Below, piece after piece: positions 19,501-26,204 of a stretch of DNA of 64,000 nt (positions are counted from its first letter, which is position 1; the number at the start of each line of letters is the position of its first letter). Source of the DNA: Acetatifactor sp. (GTDB lineage Bacteria; Bacillota; Clostridia; Lachnospirales; Lachnospiraceae); NCBI GenBank assembly GCA_024695935.1, contig JAILHH010000040.1, positions 1-64,000 on the forward strand. Reading direction: 5' to 3'. The translations under genes were made by a program, and so were the position numbers. The notes under the pieces are model-generated. The model worked only from the letters and a program-made list of their open reading frames with translations, was not told the origin of the DNA and did no database searches.

Positions 19501-21150
19501 AGCAAGTGCCACTATGTGGATTTTGATTCAGATGATGTGAAAGCCTACGCCGGAAAAGCAGGCGTGGACATGCCTGATAAAATATGTCCGGTGTGCGGCG
19601 AAAAGCTAAACAAGGACGGATTTGATATTCCCTTTGAGACATTCCTGGGATTTAAAGGTGACAAGGAGCCGGATATCGACCTTAACTTCTCGGGAGAATA
19701 TCAGTCAAAAGCCCATAAATATACAGAGGTAATCTTTGGTGCGGGTCAGACCTTCCGTGCAGGAACCATAGGTACGCTGGCGGATAAGACCGCATATGGA
19801 TTTGTAAAAAAATATTATGAGGAGCGAGGCATACATAAGCGACATGCCGAGATCGAGAGAATAGCAATGGGATGCACGGGTGTAAGGCGTAGTACGGGCC
19901 AGCATCCCGGAGGTATCGTAGTTTTGCCCTTAGGACAGGACATAAACTCATTTACGCCGGTACAGCACCCTGCGGATGATCAGACTACGGATACTGTTAC
20001 CACACATTTCGATTATCATTCCATCGACCACAACCTCTTAAAGCTTGATATCCTCGGACACGATGATCCTACCATGATCAGGATGCTCCAGGATCTGACG
20101 GGAATGGATCCAACCACCATCCCTCTTGACGACAAGGGAGTTATGAGCCTGTTCCAGAGTACGGAAGCTCTGGGGATCACCCCTGCGGATATCGGAGGAA
20201 CAAAGCTGGGTGCATTGGGAATCCCCGAGTTTGGTACGGATTTTGCCATGCAGATGCTTATCGATACGCAGCCAAAGGCCTTTTCGGATCTGGTGCGTAT
20301 CGCAGGACTTGCCCACGGTACCGATGTATGGCTCGGAAATGCAAAGGATCTGATCCTGTCCGGAAAAGCCACTATTTCCACTGCCATCTGTACCCGAGAC
20401 GATATCATGACATACCTGATATCCATGGGTGTGGAGAGTGAGGAATCCTTCAAGATCATGGAGAATGTCCGTAAGGGAAAAGTGGCCGGCAAAAAATGCG
20501 ATAAGTGGCCTGAGTGGAAAGAGGACATGATCGCTCACAATGTACCCGACTGGTATATCTGGTCCTGTGAAAAGATAAAGTACATGTTCCCCAAGGCTCA
20601 TGCTGCGGCATATGTAATGATGGCCTGGAGAATCGCATATTGTAAGATCAATTTCCCCCTTGCTTACTATGGAGCATTTTTCTCCATCAGAGCAAAGGCA
20701 TTTGACTATGCAAAGATGTGCAGAGGAAAGGCCCATCTTGAAAGTCTGATGCAGGAACTGAAAAAGAGGATGGATGCGATGGACAACAAGGAAGCCGATG
20801 CAGTACCTCTTTCAAACAAGGAGGAAGCTCAATACGGTGATATGAGAATAGTGCAGGAGATGTATGCAAGAGGTTATGAATTTGAACCCATTGACCTGAC
20901 AAAAGTTCATTCCCGTAACTTCCAGATCATCAACAACAGGCTCATGCCTTCACTTAACAGTATCGACGGTGTGGGTGAAGCGGCTGCGGATTCCATAGTG
21001 GAAGCCGTAAAGGGCGGACCCTTTTTGTCAAAGGATGACTTCAGGGAGAGAAGCAAGGTTTCAAAAACCGTGGCAGATCTTTTGCAGGAACTTGGTATTT
21101 TGGGTGACATTCCCGAATCCAATCAGATAAGTATTTTTGATTTTGTGTAA
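16579..21150 (+). CDS. polC: DNA polymerase III alpha subunit, PolC type
   Basis: Main replicative polymerase of low-GC Gram-positives, 1523 residues. Order seen: an N-terminal domain; a Lys/Glu-rich linker (about 175-255); an OB fold (about 270-365); PHP domain HCHTKMSDMDG (about 381); an inserted DEDDh 3'-5' proofreading exonuclease starting DIETTG (about 487) with HNASFDMSF and HRAVDDAEAT; the second PHP part; a zinc site CSKC..CPVC (about 974-1007); the palm PDIDLNFS (about 1032); fingers; and a C-terminal helix-hairpin region. ATG overlaps the ispG stop. Full length. Confidence 0.98.
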   Translation: MKSFFEVFPTLQLKNPYYDLMEQSKVERVAFTKNKDCLRVYLRSSHLIAKEAIVNTENSIKKQFFPGDEKVCIYERFELSDQYNPQKLMKAYKDSVVAEFKNFSHILYNAYRSADFDYPDEKSMVVTIEDTVINRSVEEDFIGLLEKIIVERCGLDCRISVEYKESKAKSMEEEDEKIRRKVLEITKKLESAAESKQERKEEKTEEAKDAGKDAAKSASGSGFTGKGKSGFGDSKFAGKPRNPSYQRPVKKSDDPDVIYGRDVEGEVLKLEDIVGEMGDVVVHGKVIFLDTREIRNEKTIIMFNITDFTDTIGVKIFVSNDSVDEMKKALKPGNFVKIAGLCATDKFDHELAISTVYGIKKIEDFSVKRKDDALHKRVELHCHTKMSDMDGVSEAGDIVKCAYKWGHRAIAITDHGAVQGFTFANHTWEDLWKDEVGARKKNGEPAPDRQEFFKILYGVEAYLVDDLKNAVTNPGDQNFKDNFVVFDIETTGFSPVSNRIIEIGAVKVVDGEIVDRFSTFVNPDVPIPYEIEKLTTINDSMVIDYPKIEVILPEFLEFSKDSTFVAHNASFDMSFIIENCKRLGYPADFTYVDTVALSRALLPAQGKHTLDAVCKTLNISLENHHRAVDDAEATAHIFTRFIKMLEDKEVTTLKQANDYCGASKDAIKKLPSYHAIILAKNDMGRTNLYRLVSASNLDYFHRQPKIPKSLIMKYREGLILGSACEAGELYRALLDGQSDPQIARIVRFYDYLEIQPTGNNAFMIESEKVRTVNSIEDIQNINKRIVSLGEEFHKPVVATCDVHFLNPEDEVYRRIIMAGKGFTDADKQAPLYLHTTEEMLEEFSYLGSDKAYEVVVKNTNMIADMIEAISCVRPDKCPPVIENSDTDLRRICYDRAHELYGPELPPIVEERLERELKSIIGNGFAVMYIIAQKLVWKSVEDGYLVGSRGSVGSSFVATMAGITEVNPLSPHYYCSKCHYVDFDSDDVKAYAGKAGVDMPDKICPVCGEKLNKDGFDIPFETFLGFKGDKEPDIDLNFSGEYQSKAHKYTEVIFGAGQTFRAGTIGTLADKTAYGFVKKYYEERGIHKRHAEIERIAMGCTGVRRSTGQHPGGIVVLPLGQDINSFTPVQHPADDQTTDTVTTHFDYHSIDHNLLKLDILGHDDPTMIRMLQDLTGMDPTTIPLDDKGVMSLFQSTEALGITPADIGGTKLGALGIPEFGTDFAMQMLIDTQPKAFSDLVRIAGLAHGTDVWLGNAKDLILSGKATISTAICTRDDIMTYLISMGVESEESFKIMENVRKGKVAGKKCDKWPEWKEDMIAHNVPDWYIWSCEKIKYMFPKAHAAAYVMMAWRIAYCKINFPLAYYGAFFSIRAKAFDYAKMCRGKAHLESLMQELKKRMDAMDNKEADAVPLSNKEEAQYGDMRIVQEMYARGYEFEPIDLTKVHSRNFQIINNRLMPSLNSIDGVGEAAADSIVEAVKGGPFLSKDDFRERSKVSKTVADLLQELGILGDIPESNQISIFDFV

Positions 21151-21265
21151 AAATAAATCCCCAGGTAAGTTGGGAGCGTCATAAGACAGTAGAAATAAAC
21201 TGTTCCCATGATTCTTCTTGTTTCGGATAAGAATGAGTGTGCGGATTTAGAATCATCGAAAAGAC

Positions 21266-21301
21266 AAATACGACCCTCCAAATTTGGAGGGTCGTTCAAC
21301 A
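21266..21301 (+). repeat. Left flanking 36-bp repeat with perfect 24-bp palindrome
   Basis: AAATA, then a 24-base perfect palindrome centred on CCAAATTTGG (21271-21294), then TTCAACA. It is 34/36 identical to 21647-21682. The two differences are partners in the stem (A21273-T21292 here, C-G in the other copy), so pairing is preserved. Confidence 0.9.
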
Positions 21302-21308
21302 TATCTCC

Positions 21309-21646
21309 TATACTGTAAAAAAGGCTGATCCTCCGAAAATTACAGCATTCATCGGCTCCAAAGAACCCGGAAATTTCCGGGAATACTGTAAAATAAACAG
21401 ATTCTCAAAAAATTACAGTATTTTACCTCTTAAAAATGGGCTGATAATGGATGCGATTACTGTAAAAATCGAAGATCTCAAAAATTTACAGTATTTGGCC
21501 ACTTTGAAAGGGCCGGAAAATGGGTGAAAATACTGTAAATATAAAAGAACCTTAAAAAATTACAGTATTTGGGCGTTTTCAATGTGCCGGAGGATAGTTG
21601 AGAATACTGTAAAAATAGTGGAATCTTAAGGATTTCCAGTATTCGA
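21309..21646 (+). repeat. Five tandem ~74-bp units, each an imperfect ACTGTAA...TTACAGT dyad
   Basis: Left arms begin at about 21311, 21382, 21456, 21528 and 21602 (AATACTGTAA), and right arms at about 21340, 21413, 21486, 21560 and 21634 (TTACAGTATT). Arms are separated by 20-22 bases rich in A. The inter-dyad segments (about 31-38 bases) of the later units also resemble each other (TTTGG..GCCGGA..TGA), so the repeat is a diverged 71-74 bp tandem unit rather than a fixed repeat with unrelated spacers. Confidence 0.9.
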
Positions 21647-21682
21647 AAATACGCCCCTCCAAATTTGGAGGGGCGTTCAACA
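21647..21682 (+). repeat. Right flanking 36-bp repeat with perfect 24-bp palindrome
   Basis: Direct copy of 21266-21301 with a compensated base-pair change (C21654-G21673). It marks the right border of the array and abuts a coding-like remnant. Confidence 0.9.
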
Positions 21683-21775
21683 AACGTTCCTACCATTAAT
21701 GTTGTGGTTGATATGGTTGCCCCTCAGCGCAGGATTGCCAAGATAATAGGCAGCGAGGTGGATGTAAAATCATAA
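21683..21775 (+). pseudogene. Coding-like C-terminal remnant of an unidentified protein
   Basis: Directly after the right palindrome an open frame reads NVPTINVVVDMVAPQRRIAK and continues ten residues to a TAA at 21773. The composition is protein-like, and the frame is followed 25 bases later by a strong terminator, as at the end of a real gene. There is no ribosome binding site; in frame upstream it runs into the palindrome (TTG at 21665). It is probably the tail of a gene whose body has been lost or displaced by the array. No family recognised. Confidence 0.45.
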
Positions 21776-21799
21776 ACCGTCTCATTATTGTAATATAAA

Positions 21800-21843
21800 A
21801 AGAAGTCTGGAAGGTATATTCCCTTCAGACTTCTAATTTTTTT
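21800..21843 (+). terminator. Intrinsic terminator
   Basis: Stem AGAAGTCTG..AAGG / CCTT..CAGACTTCT with one bulge, then AATTTTTTT. It follows the coding-like remnant by 25 bases and precedes the tRNA transcription unit. Confidence 0.85.
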
Positions 21844-22015
21844 GCCAATCCACCGCAACAGTGCTCATTTTGCGTTACTGTCTTATGAGCACTGCCGTAA
21901 CTGACGAGGTTATTTGGGGAGTTTTCCTATACGGCTTCGCGCCGCTTTTTACATATGTTGGAATATCGTGGATTTTAACACAATTAAAAAATTGTATTAA
22001 TTTTGAAAAAAATGC

Positions 22016-22044
22016 TTGCAATTTGTTTTCAAATGAGTTAACAT
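22016..22044 (+). promoter_or_regulatory. tRNA-Glu promoter
   Basis: TTGCAA (22016-22021), 17-base spacer, TAACAT (22039-22044), 44 bases before the mature tRNA. Confidence 0.6.
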
Positions 22045-22087
22045 ATCACTTGTCGCTGAGGTACATACCTTGAAGCGAAGAAAAGAT

Positions 22088-22159
22088 GGCTGGTTGGTCA
22101 AGCGGTTAAGACGTCGCCCTCTCACGGCGAAAACAGGGGTTCGATTCCCCTACCAGCTG
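22088..22159 (+). tRNA. tRNA-Glu (anticodon CUC)
   Basis: 72-nt cloverleaf. Acceptor arms GGCTGGT / ACCAGCT (first pair G-U), D arm GTCAAGCGGTTAAGAC, anticodon stem TCGCC/GGCGA with loop CTCTCAC (anticodon CTC after U33), T arm AGGGG-TTCGATT-CCCCT, discriminator G. CCA is not encoded. It reads GAG; a second Glu tRNA (UUC) is expected elsewhere. A terminator follows 40 bases later, so this is a single-tRNA unit. Confidence 0.95.
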
Positions 22160-22198
22160 CTTTGTTAATTAATTTAACAGCCCAACCCAAAGAAACGT

Positions 22199-22228
22199 CA
22201 AAGGATTTTTCCTTTGGCCTTTTTTTTA
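22199..22228 (+). terminator. Terminator of the tRNA unit
   Basis: CAAAGGA-TTTT-TCCTTTG stem (22199-22216) followed by GCC and a long T run. Confidence 0.85.
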
Positions 22229-22259
22229 CTATTTATTAAGTGAAAATACGTTTACATTT

Positions 22260-22268
22260 TGTTATAAT
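22260..22268 (+). promoter_or_regulatory. Extended -10 promoter immediately before the lipoprotein ATG
   Basis: TGT TATAAT (22260-22268) with no convincing -35. Initiation seven bases downstream would fall on the ATG at 22275, giving a leaderless message. Confidence 0.55.
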
Positions 22269-22274
22269 ATAAAT

Positions 22275-23915
22275 ATGAAGAGAAAAAAACTGATCAATAT
22301 TATTTCGGTACTTTTAATATGTATTTTCCTGGGAGCCTGCGGAGATGATAAGGCTGCGGCAGGGGCAAATGCCTCCGAAGGCGAAAATATCGGTGAGGCA
22401 CAGGCTTTGTCAAATGCGCTGTCATCCTTAAACTCCGATGGAACTTATACGGTGAAAAAAGGAAGTAAATATATAGGTATCAATTATTCCTTCTCCGACG
22501 GTTCATATTTTGAGCTGATGACTGTCTGCGAAAAAGATGAGGTGGTGGACTGCGCCAGAAATTCTGCCCTTTTGAGGTTTATGTTAAAAGAAGAGTATCT
22601 GGGTAAAACTTATGAGGATGCTTTCATAGATTTTTATAAGATAAATTCCGCCGTAGAAGACCACGGAGATGTGGAAAAGATAAGCCTGATCATTATGGAG
22701 GATGATTCGGATACTGAATATGAAAAGGTTTTGCAGGACATAAGGCAGGAAGTTGCTCCCGATGCCAAAACAGAGATCACATATGATGACAAGTGGCATT
22801 TTGATGAAGTGATCGAAAACTTTACGACAGATTACATATTCAGACTCACCGAGGAGGCAAACAGGCTGGCAGATGAAGCTGCTAAGGCTGAGGAAGACAG
22901 GATAAAACAGGAAGAGGAAAAGAAGGCCGAGGAACTGGAGAAGCAGGAAGAGGAAAAGAGAAAGGCCGAGGAACTGGAGAGGCAGAAAGAGGAAGAATAC
23001 TTAAAGAGTCCGGTTGATGGAATGGATGAAATATGCTTAAGATACGAAAAAAAAGTACGCGAATTTACTCTTTCAAAGGATCTCACCATAGATTTTTCCC
23101 AAAAAGTGCCAAAGGGTATAAGTATTGACTGTAACGGTAAAAATGTAATCGTGAAGGGTTCTTTGACAGGGGAAATAAAAAAGGATCATGATCCATACTT
23201 CCTGGAACTTAAAAACGCCGGGAAAGTTGATATGTCGGGATTAAGCCTTGATATAAATTCTTTTGACCCCGAGGAGTGGAGGCCGGAGGAAGATACATTC
23301 GGCGGCGCCAGGTTTGATATCGTGATCGTAAAAGATACTGATTACAATAATGTGGTATTTCCTTCAGAGATTCCGTTAATAGATAATTTTGACGGACCGG
23401 CTTCGATTTTTGATGAATATTTTATGTGTGAGATAAACGATTATGGCGACGAGGAAAAGGTCACTTTTGTCGGAACGGAATATACATACGAAGAAAGGCA
23501 TGCAGAGGAAGTAGAGGTCGTTACCATGATCCTTACCAAGGGGGATGCAAATGACATTTTAGGGGGAGAGTGGCACGGCGAATATGATGTATGGACCGAT
23601 GTGAGCATTGATGTGGGCACTGTGACCCTTCCTAATCAGGACTATATGGGAATAAGGGTTAGGCCCGGCGGGAAGCTTACGGTTTCAGGTTTTATAGAGA
23701 TCACCGGCGGAAAACTCGATTTTACCGTATCGGAAAAAGATCAGCTTGACTTAAACGGACTTACCATTAAAAAAAGCCATCCGTCACCTGATATGATAAA
23801 GGTGAGATACGATGGAATTTCCGGTATAGACGAGAGCAAGGTAAAGCCCAAAGCCTCAAGCGGAACCATAAAATTTGCCTCCGGGACAGAGTCCTATGAC
23901 ATCACCATCTGGTAA
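22275..23915 (+). CDS. Large lipoprotein with coiled-coil and beta-rich C-terminal region
   Basis: 546 residues, family not recognised. Signal peptide with lipobox LGAC (Cys 22). A mixed alpha/beta N-terminal domain (about 50-185). A Glu/Lys/Ala-rich coiled coil (about 190-245). Then two stretches with repeated short beta strands (SIDCNGKNVIVKG, IRVRPGGKLTVSG, DLNGLTIKKS) suggesting a beta-helix or beta-sandwich surface domain. It is probably anchored on the outer face of the membrane. The ATG has no Shine-Dalgarno sequence and lies at the predicted transcription start. Monocistronic. Confidence 0.75.
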   Translation: MKRKKLINIISVLLICIFLGACGDDKAAAGANASEGENIGEAQALSNALSSLNSDGTYTVKKGSKYIGINYSFSDGSYFELMTVCEKDEVVDCARNSALLRFMLKEEYLGKTYEDAFIDFYKINSAVEDHGDVEKISLIIMEDDSDTEYEKVLQDIRQEVAPDAKTEITYDDKWHFDEVIENFTTDYIFRLTEEANRLADEAAKAEEDRIKQEEEKKAEELEKQEEEKRKAEELERQKEEEYLKSPVDGMDEICLRYEKKVREFTLSKDLTIDFSQKVPKGISIDCNGKNVIVKGSLTGEIKKDHDPYFLELKNAGKVDMSGLSLDINSFDPEEWRPEEDTFGGARFDIVIVKDTDYNNVVFPSEIPLIDNFDGPASIFDEYFMCEINDYGDEEKVTFVGTEYTYEERHAEEVEVVTMILTKGDANDILGGEWHGEYDVWTDVSIDVGTVTLPNQDYMGIRVRPGGKLTVSGFIEITGGKLDFTVSEKDQLDLNGLTIKKSHPSPDMIKVRYDGISGIDESKVKPKASSGTIKFASGTESYDITIW

Positions 23916-23957
23916 AGGGCGTTGGAGTATCTTAAAATAAATTGACAAAAAAATAAC

Positions 23958-23986
23958 TTGCCACATTCTGATTTTTGATGTATAGT
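23958..23986 (+). promoter_or_regulatory. topA promoter
   Basis: TTGCCA (23958-23963), 17-base spacer, TATAGT (23981-23986), preceded by TG. A TTGACA at 23942 lacks a matching -10. Confidence 0.7.
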
Positions 23987-24044
23987 TTTCCACGATTAAC
24001 GATTTTACTTTATTAAAGTGTTAACAAGGAGACAGAAATCAGAT

Positions 24045-26105
24045 ATGGCTAAATATTTGGTAATTGTGGAGTCACCTGCTAAGGTGAAGACCATAAAAAA
24101 GTTCCTGGGCACAAATTATGAAGTTCTTGCCAGCAACGGTCACGTCAGAGACCTTCCCAAAAGTCAGATGGGAGTTGACATCGAGAATGATTACGAGCCC
24201 AAGTACATAACCATCAGAGGTAAGGGAGACCTTCTTGCAGCACTGAGGCGTCAGGTAAAGAAAGCGGAAAAAGTTTATCTCGCAACCGACCCTGACCGCG
24301 AGGGAGAGGCAATTTCATGGCATTTGTATCACGCCTTGAAATTACAGGACAAAAAGGTTTACAGGATCACTTTCAATGAGATCACCCAGAATGCGGTGAA
24401 GGAATCCTTAAAGAATGCAAGAGAGATCGATATGAATCTTGTGGACTCCCAGCAGGCACGCCGTGTGCTTGACAGAATGGTGGGTTACAGGATATCACCT
24501 CTTTTATGGGAAAAGATAAAGAGGGGCTTAAGTGCCGGCCGTGTTCAGTCAGTGGCACTGAGGATCGTCTGCGACAGAGAGGACGAGATAAATGCCTTTA
24601 TTCCCGAGGAATACTGGACTCTTGATGCAAATATAAAGGTCAAGGGAAAGAAGAGCCTTTTGACTGCAAAATATTACGGCGAAGACAAAAAGAAGGTTGA
24701 GCTTAAGACTGAAGCAGATACCGACAATGTTATGAAAGACGCAAAGGCGCGTAAATTTGAGGTAGCCGATGTAAAGGTTGCCGAAAAAACAAAGAAAGCG
24801 CCCCTGCCTTTTACCACGTCGACTCTCCAGCAGGAAGCCAGCCAGACTCTCAATTTTTCGACTCAAAAGACCATGCGTCTGGCACAGCAGCTGTATGAAG
24901 GTGTTGAGATAAAGGGCGAAGGTACAGTGGCTCTTATTACGTACTTAAGGACCGACTCCACCAGAGTATCCGACGAAGCAAAGGCCATGGCTAAGGACTA
25001 TATAGACAAGCATTACGGCGAAAAGTACGACTGCGAGGTCGAGCGAGAGGGCAAAAACTCTCAAAAGATCCAGGATGCTCACGAAGCCATCCGCCCCACG
25101 AATGTAAACAGAAATCCCATTGAGATAAAGGATGATCTGCCAAGAGACCTATACAGACTCTATCACCTTATCTGGAAGAGATTTCTGGCAAGCCGTATGG
25201 CGCCCGCGGTATACGAATCCACCAATGTTAAGATAAGCGCAGGAAGCCATATGTTTACAGCTTCCGCTTCAAGGGTGGTATTTGACGGATTCAGAGCGGT
25301 TTATTCACCGGTAGATGACAAGGAGGACGAAGGAAAACTCACAGACAGTATTTCCACCGATGCCGAACTTGTTCTGGAAGGCTTTGATCCCAAGCAGCAC
25401 TTTACACAGCCTCCCGCACATTATACGGAGGCAAGCCTTGTAAGGGAGATGGAGGAACTGGGAATAGGACGTCCCTCCACATATGCACCCACCATCACGA
25501 CCATACTTGCCAGAAGATATGTGGCTAAGGAAGGCAAAAATCTGTTTGTCACAGAACTCGGTGAAGTGGTAAATGACATGATGAAGAGGGCATTCCCCAG
25601 CATTGTGGATGTCAATTTTACCGCAAATATGGAAGCTTTGCTTGACGGTGTGGAAGAGGGCAATATCAAGTGGAAGACCATAATCGAAAATTTCTACCCG
25701 GATCTTGACGCCGCAGTGGTTCAGGCGGAAAAAGACCTTGCAGAGGTAAAGATCGCTGATGAAGTTACGGATGAGATCTGTGACGAGTGTGGCAAGAACC
25801 TGGTGATCAAATACGGTCCCCACGGAAAATTCCTTGCCTGTCCCGGATTTCCTGAGTGCCATTTTACAAAGCCCTATTTTGAAAAGATCGGTGTCAAGTG
25901 CCCTAAATGCGGAAATGATATCGTGATCAAAAAGTCAAAAAAGGGAAGAAAATACTACGGTTGTATGAACAATCCCGAGTGTGACTTTATGAGCTGGCAG
26001 AAGCCTTCGGGTGAGATCTGCCCCAAATGCGGAAACGCTCTTTTGGAAAAGGGCAACAAACTGGTTTGTAACGGCGAAGATTGTGACTATATGAGAGATA
26101 AATAA
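24045..26105 (+). CDS. topA: DNA topoisomerase I
   Basis: Type IA topoisomerase relaxing negative supercoils, 686 residues. Toprim domain from LVIVESPAK with DPDREGEA (about 81), active-site Tyr in ITYLRTDSTR (about 301), and three C-terminal zinc ribbons (CDECGKN..CPGFPEC, CPKCGND..CMNNPEC, CPKCGNA..CNGEDC). AAGGAG lies 13 bases before the ATG; a TTG at 24018 extends the frame but precedes the conserved start MAKYLVIVESP. Secure. Confidence 0.97.
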   Translation: MAKYLVIVESPAKVKTIKKFLGTNYEVLASNGHVRDLPKSQMGVDIENDYEPKYITIRGKGDLLAALRRQVKKAEKVYLATDPDREGEAISWHLYHALKLQDKKVYRITFNEITQNAVKESLKNAREIDMNLVDSQQARRVLDRMVGYRISPLLWEKIKRGLSAGRVQSVALRIVCDREDEINAFIPEEYWTLDANIKVKGKKSLLTAKYYGEDKKKVELKTEADTDNVMKDAKARKFEVADVKVAEKTKKAPLPFTTSTLQQEASQTLNFSTQKTMRLAQQLYEGVEIKGEGTVALITYLRTDSTRVSDEAKAMAKDYIDKHYGEKYDCEVEREGKNSQKIQDAHEAIRPTNVNRNPIEIKDDLPRDLYRLYHLIWKRFLASRMAPAVYESTNVKISAGSHMFTASASRVVFDGFRAVYSPVDDKEDEGKLTDSISTDAELVLEGFDPKQHFTQPPAHYTEASLVREMEELGIGRPSTYAPTITTILARRYVAKEGKNLFVTELGEVVNDMMKRAFPSIVDVNFTANMEALLDGVEEGNIKWKTIIENFYPDLDAAVVQAEKDLAEVKIADEVTDEICDECGKNLVIKYGPHGKFLACPGFPECHFTKPYFEKIGVKCPKCGNDIVIKKSKKGRKYYGCMNNPECDFMSWQKPSGEICPKCGNALLEKGNKLVCNGEDCDYMRDK

Positions 26106-26123
26106 AAATAAAAGTAAAAATAC

Positions 26124-26153
26124 TGTTATTATTTCGTACAGATATGTTATAAT
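26124..26153 (+). promoter_or_regulatory. Candidate promoter of the sensor/GGDEF pair
   Basis: Extended -10 TGT TATAAT (26148-26153) with a poor -35 (TGTTAT, 18-base spacer). Located 52 bases before the first gene. Confidence 0.55.
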
Positions 26154-26204
26154 AAAAATGTGTTTTCATTTGTCAGACTTAAACTTACTTGGGAGTTGTA
26201 GAAA

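Larger units (their letters stand above)
21151..22087. other. Gene-free region between polC and tRNA-Glu
   Basis: No ordinary gene can be supported. It contains an inverted pair ATGATTCT/AGAATCAT (21208-21256), the palindrome-bounded array (21266-21682), a coding-like remnant (21683-21775), a terminator (21801-21843), a 10-bp hairpin CAGTGCTCAT/ATGAGCACTG (21859-21894) and the tRNA promoter. A 12-bp inverted repeat, TCATAAGACAGT (21179-21190) and ACTGTCTTATGA (21877-21888), brackets most of it. Short frames across the array lack ribosome binding sites and run through the hairpins on both strands. Confidence 0.8.

Noticed and set aside
16579-21150. Intein or frameshift in polC, because of its length
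   Set aside because: The order and size of domains are normal for PolC with its inserted exonuclease; the frame is continuous.
21237-21527. Protein-coding frame of 96 codons across the repeat array
   Set aside because: It runs through the palindrome and dyads, lacks a ribosome site, and its codons follow the repeat rather than coding bias.
21309-21646. CRISPR array
   Set aside because: Repeats are imperfect and palindromic over 40+ bases, the intervening segments resemble each other, and no cas genes are near.
21309-21646. LexA boxes, from CTGT...ACAG half-sites
   Set aside because: The classical box needs 8 bases between CTGT and ACAG; here there are about 25, and Firmicute LexA uses a different motif.
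21861-22073. Protein-coding frame of 70 codons before the tRNA
   Set aside because: It has no ribosome site, overlaps a hairpin and the tRNA promoter, and has no family resemblance.
22088-22200. tRNA-associated integration site
   Set aside because: No repeated copy of the tRNA 3' end, integrase or foreign gene was seen downstream.
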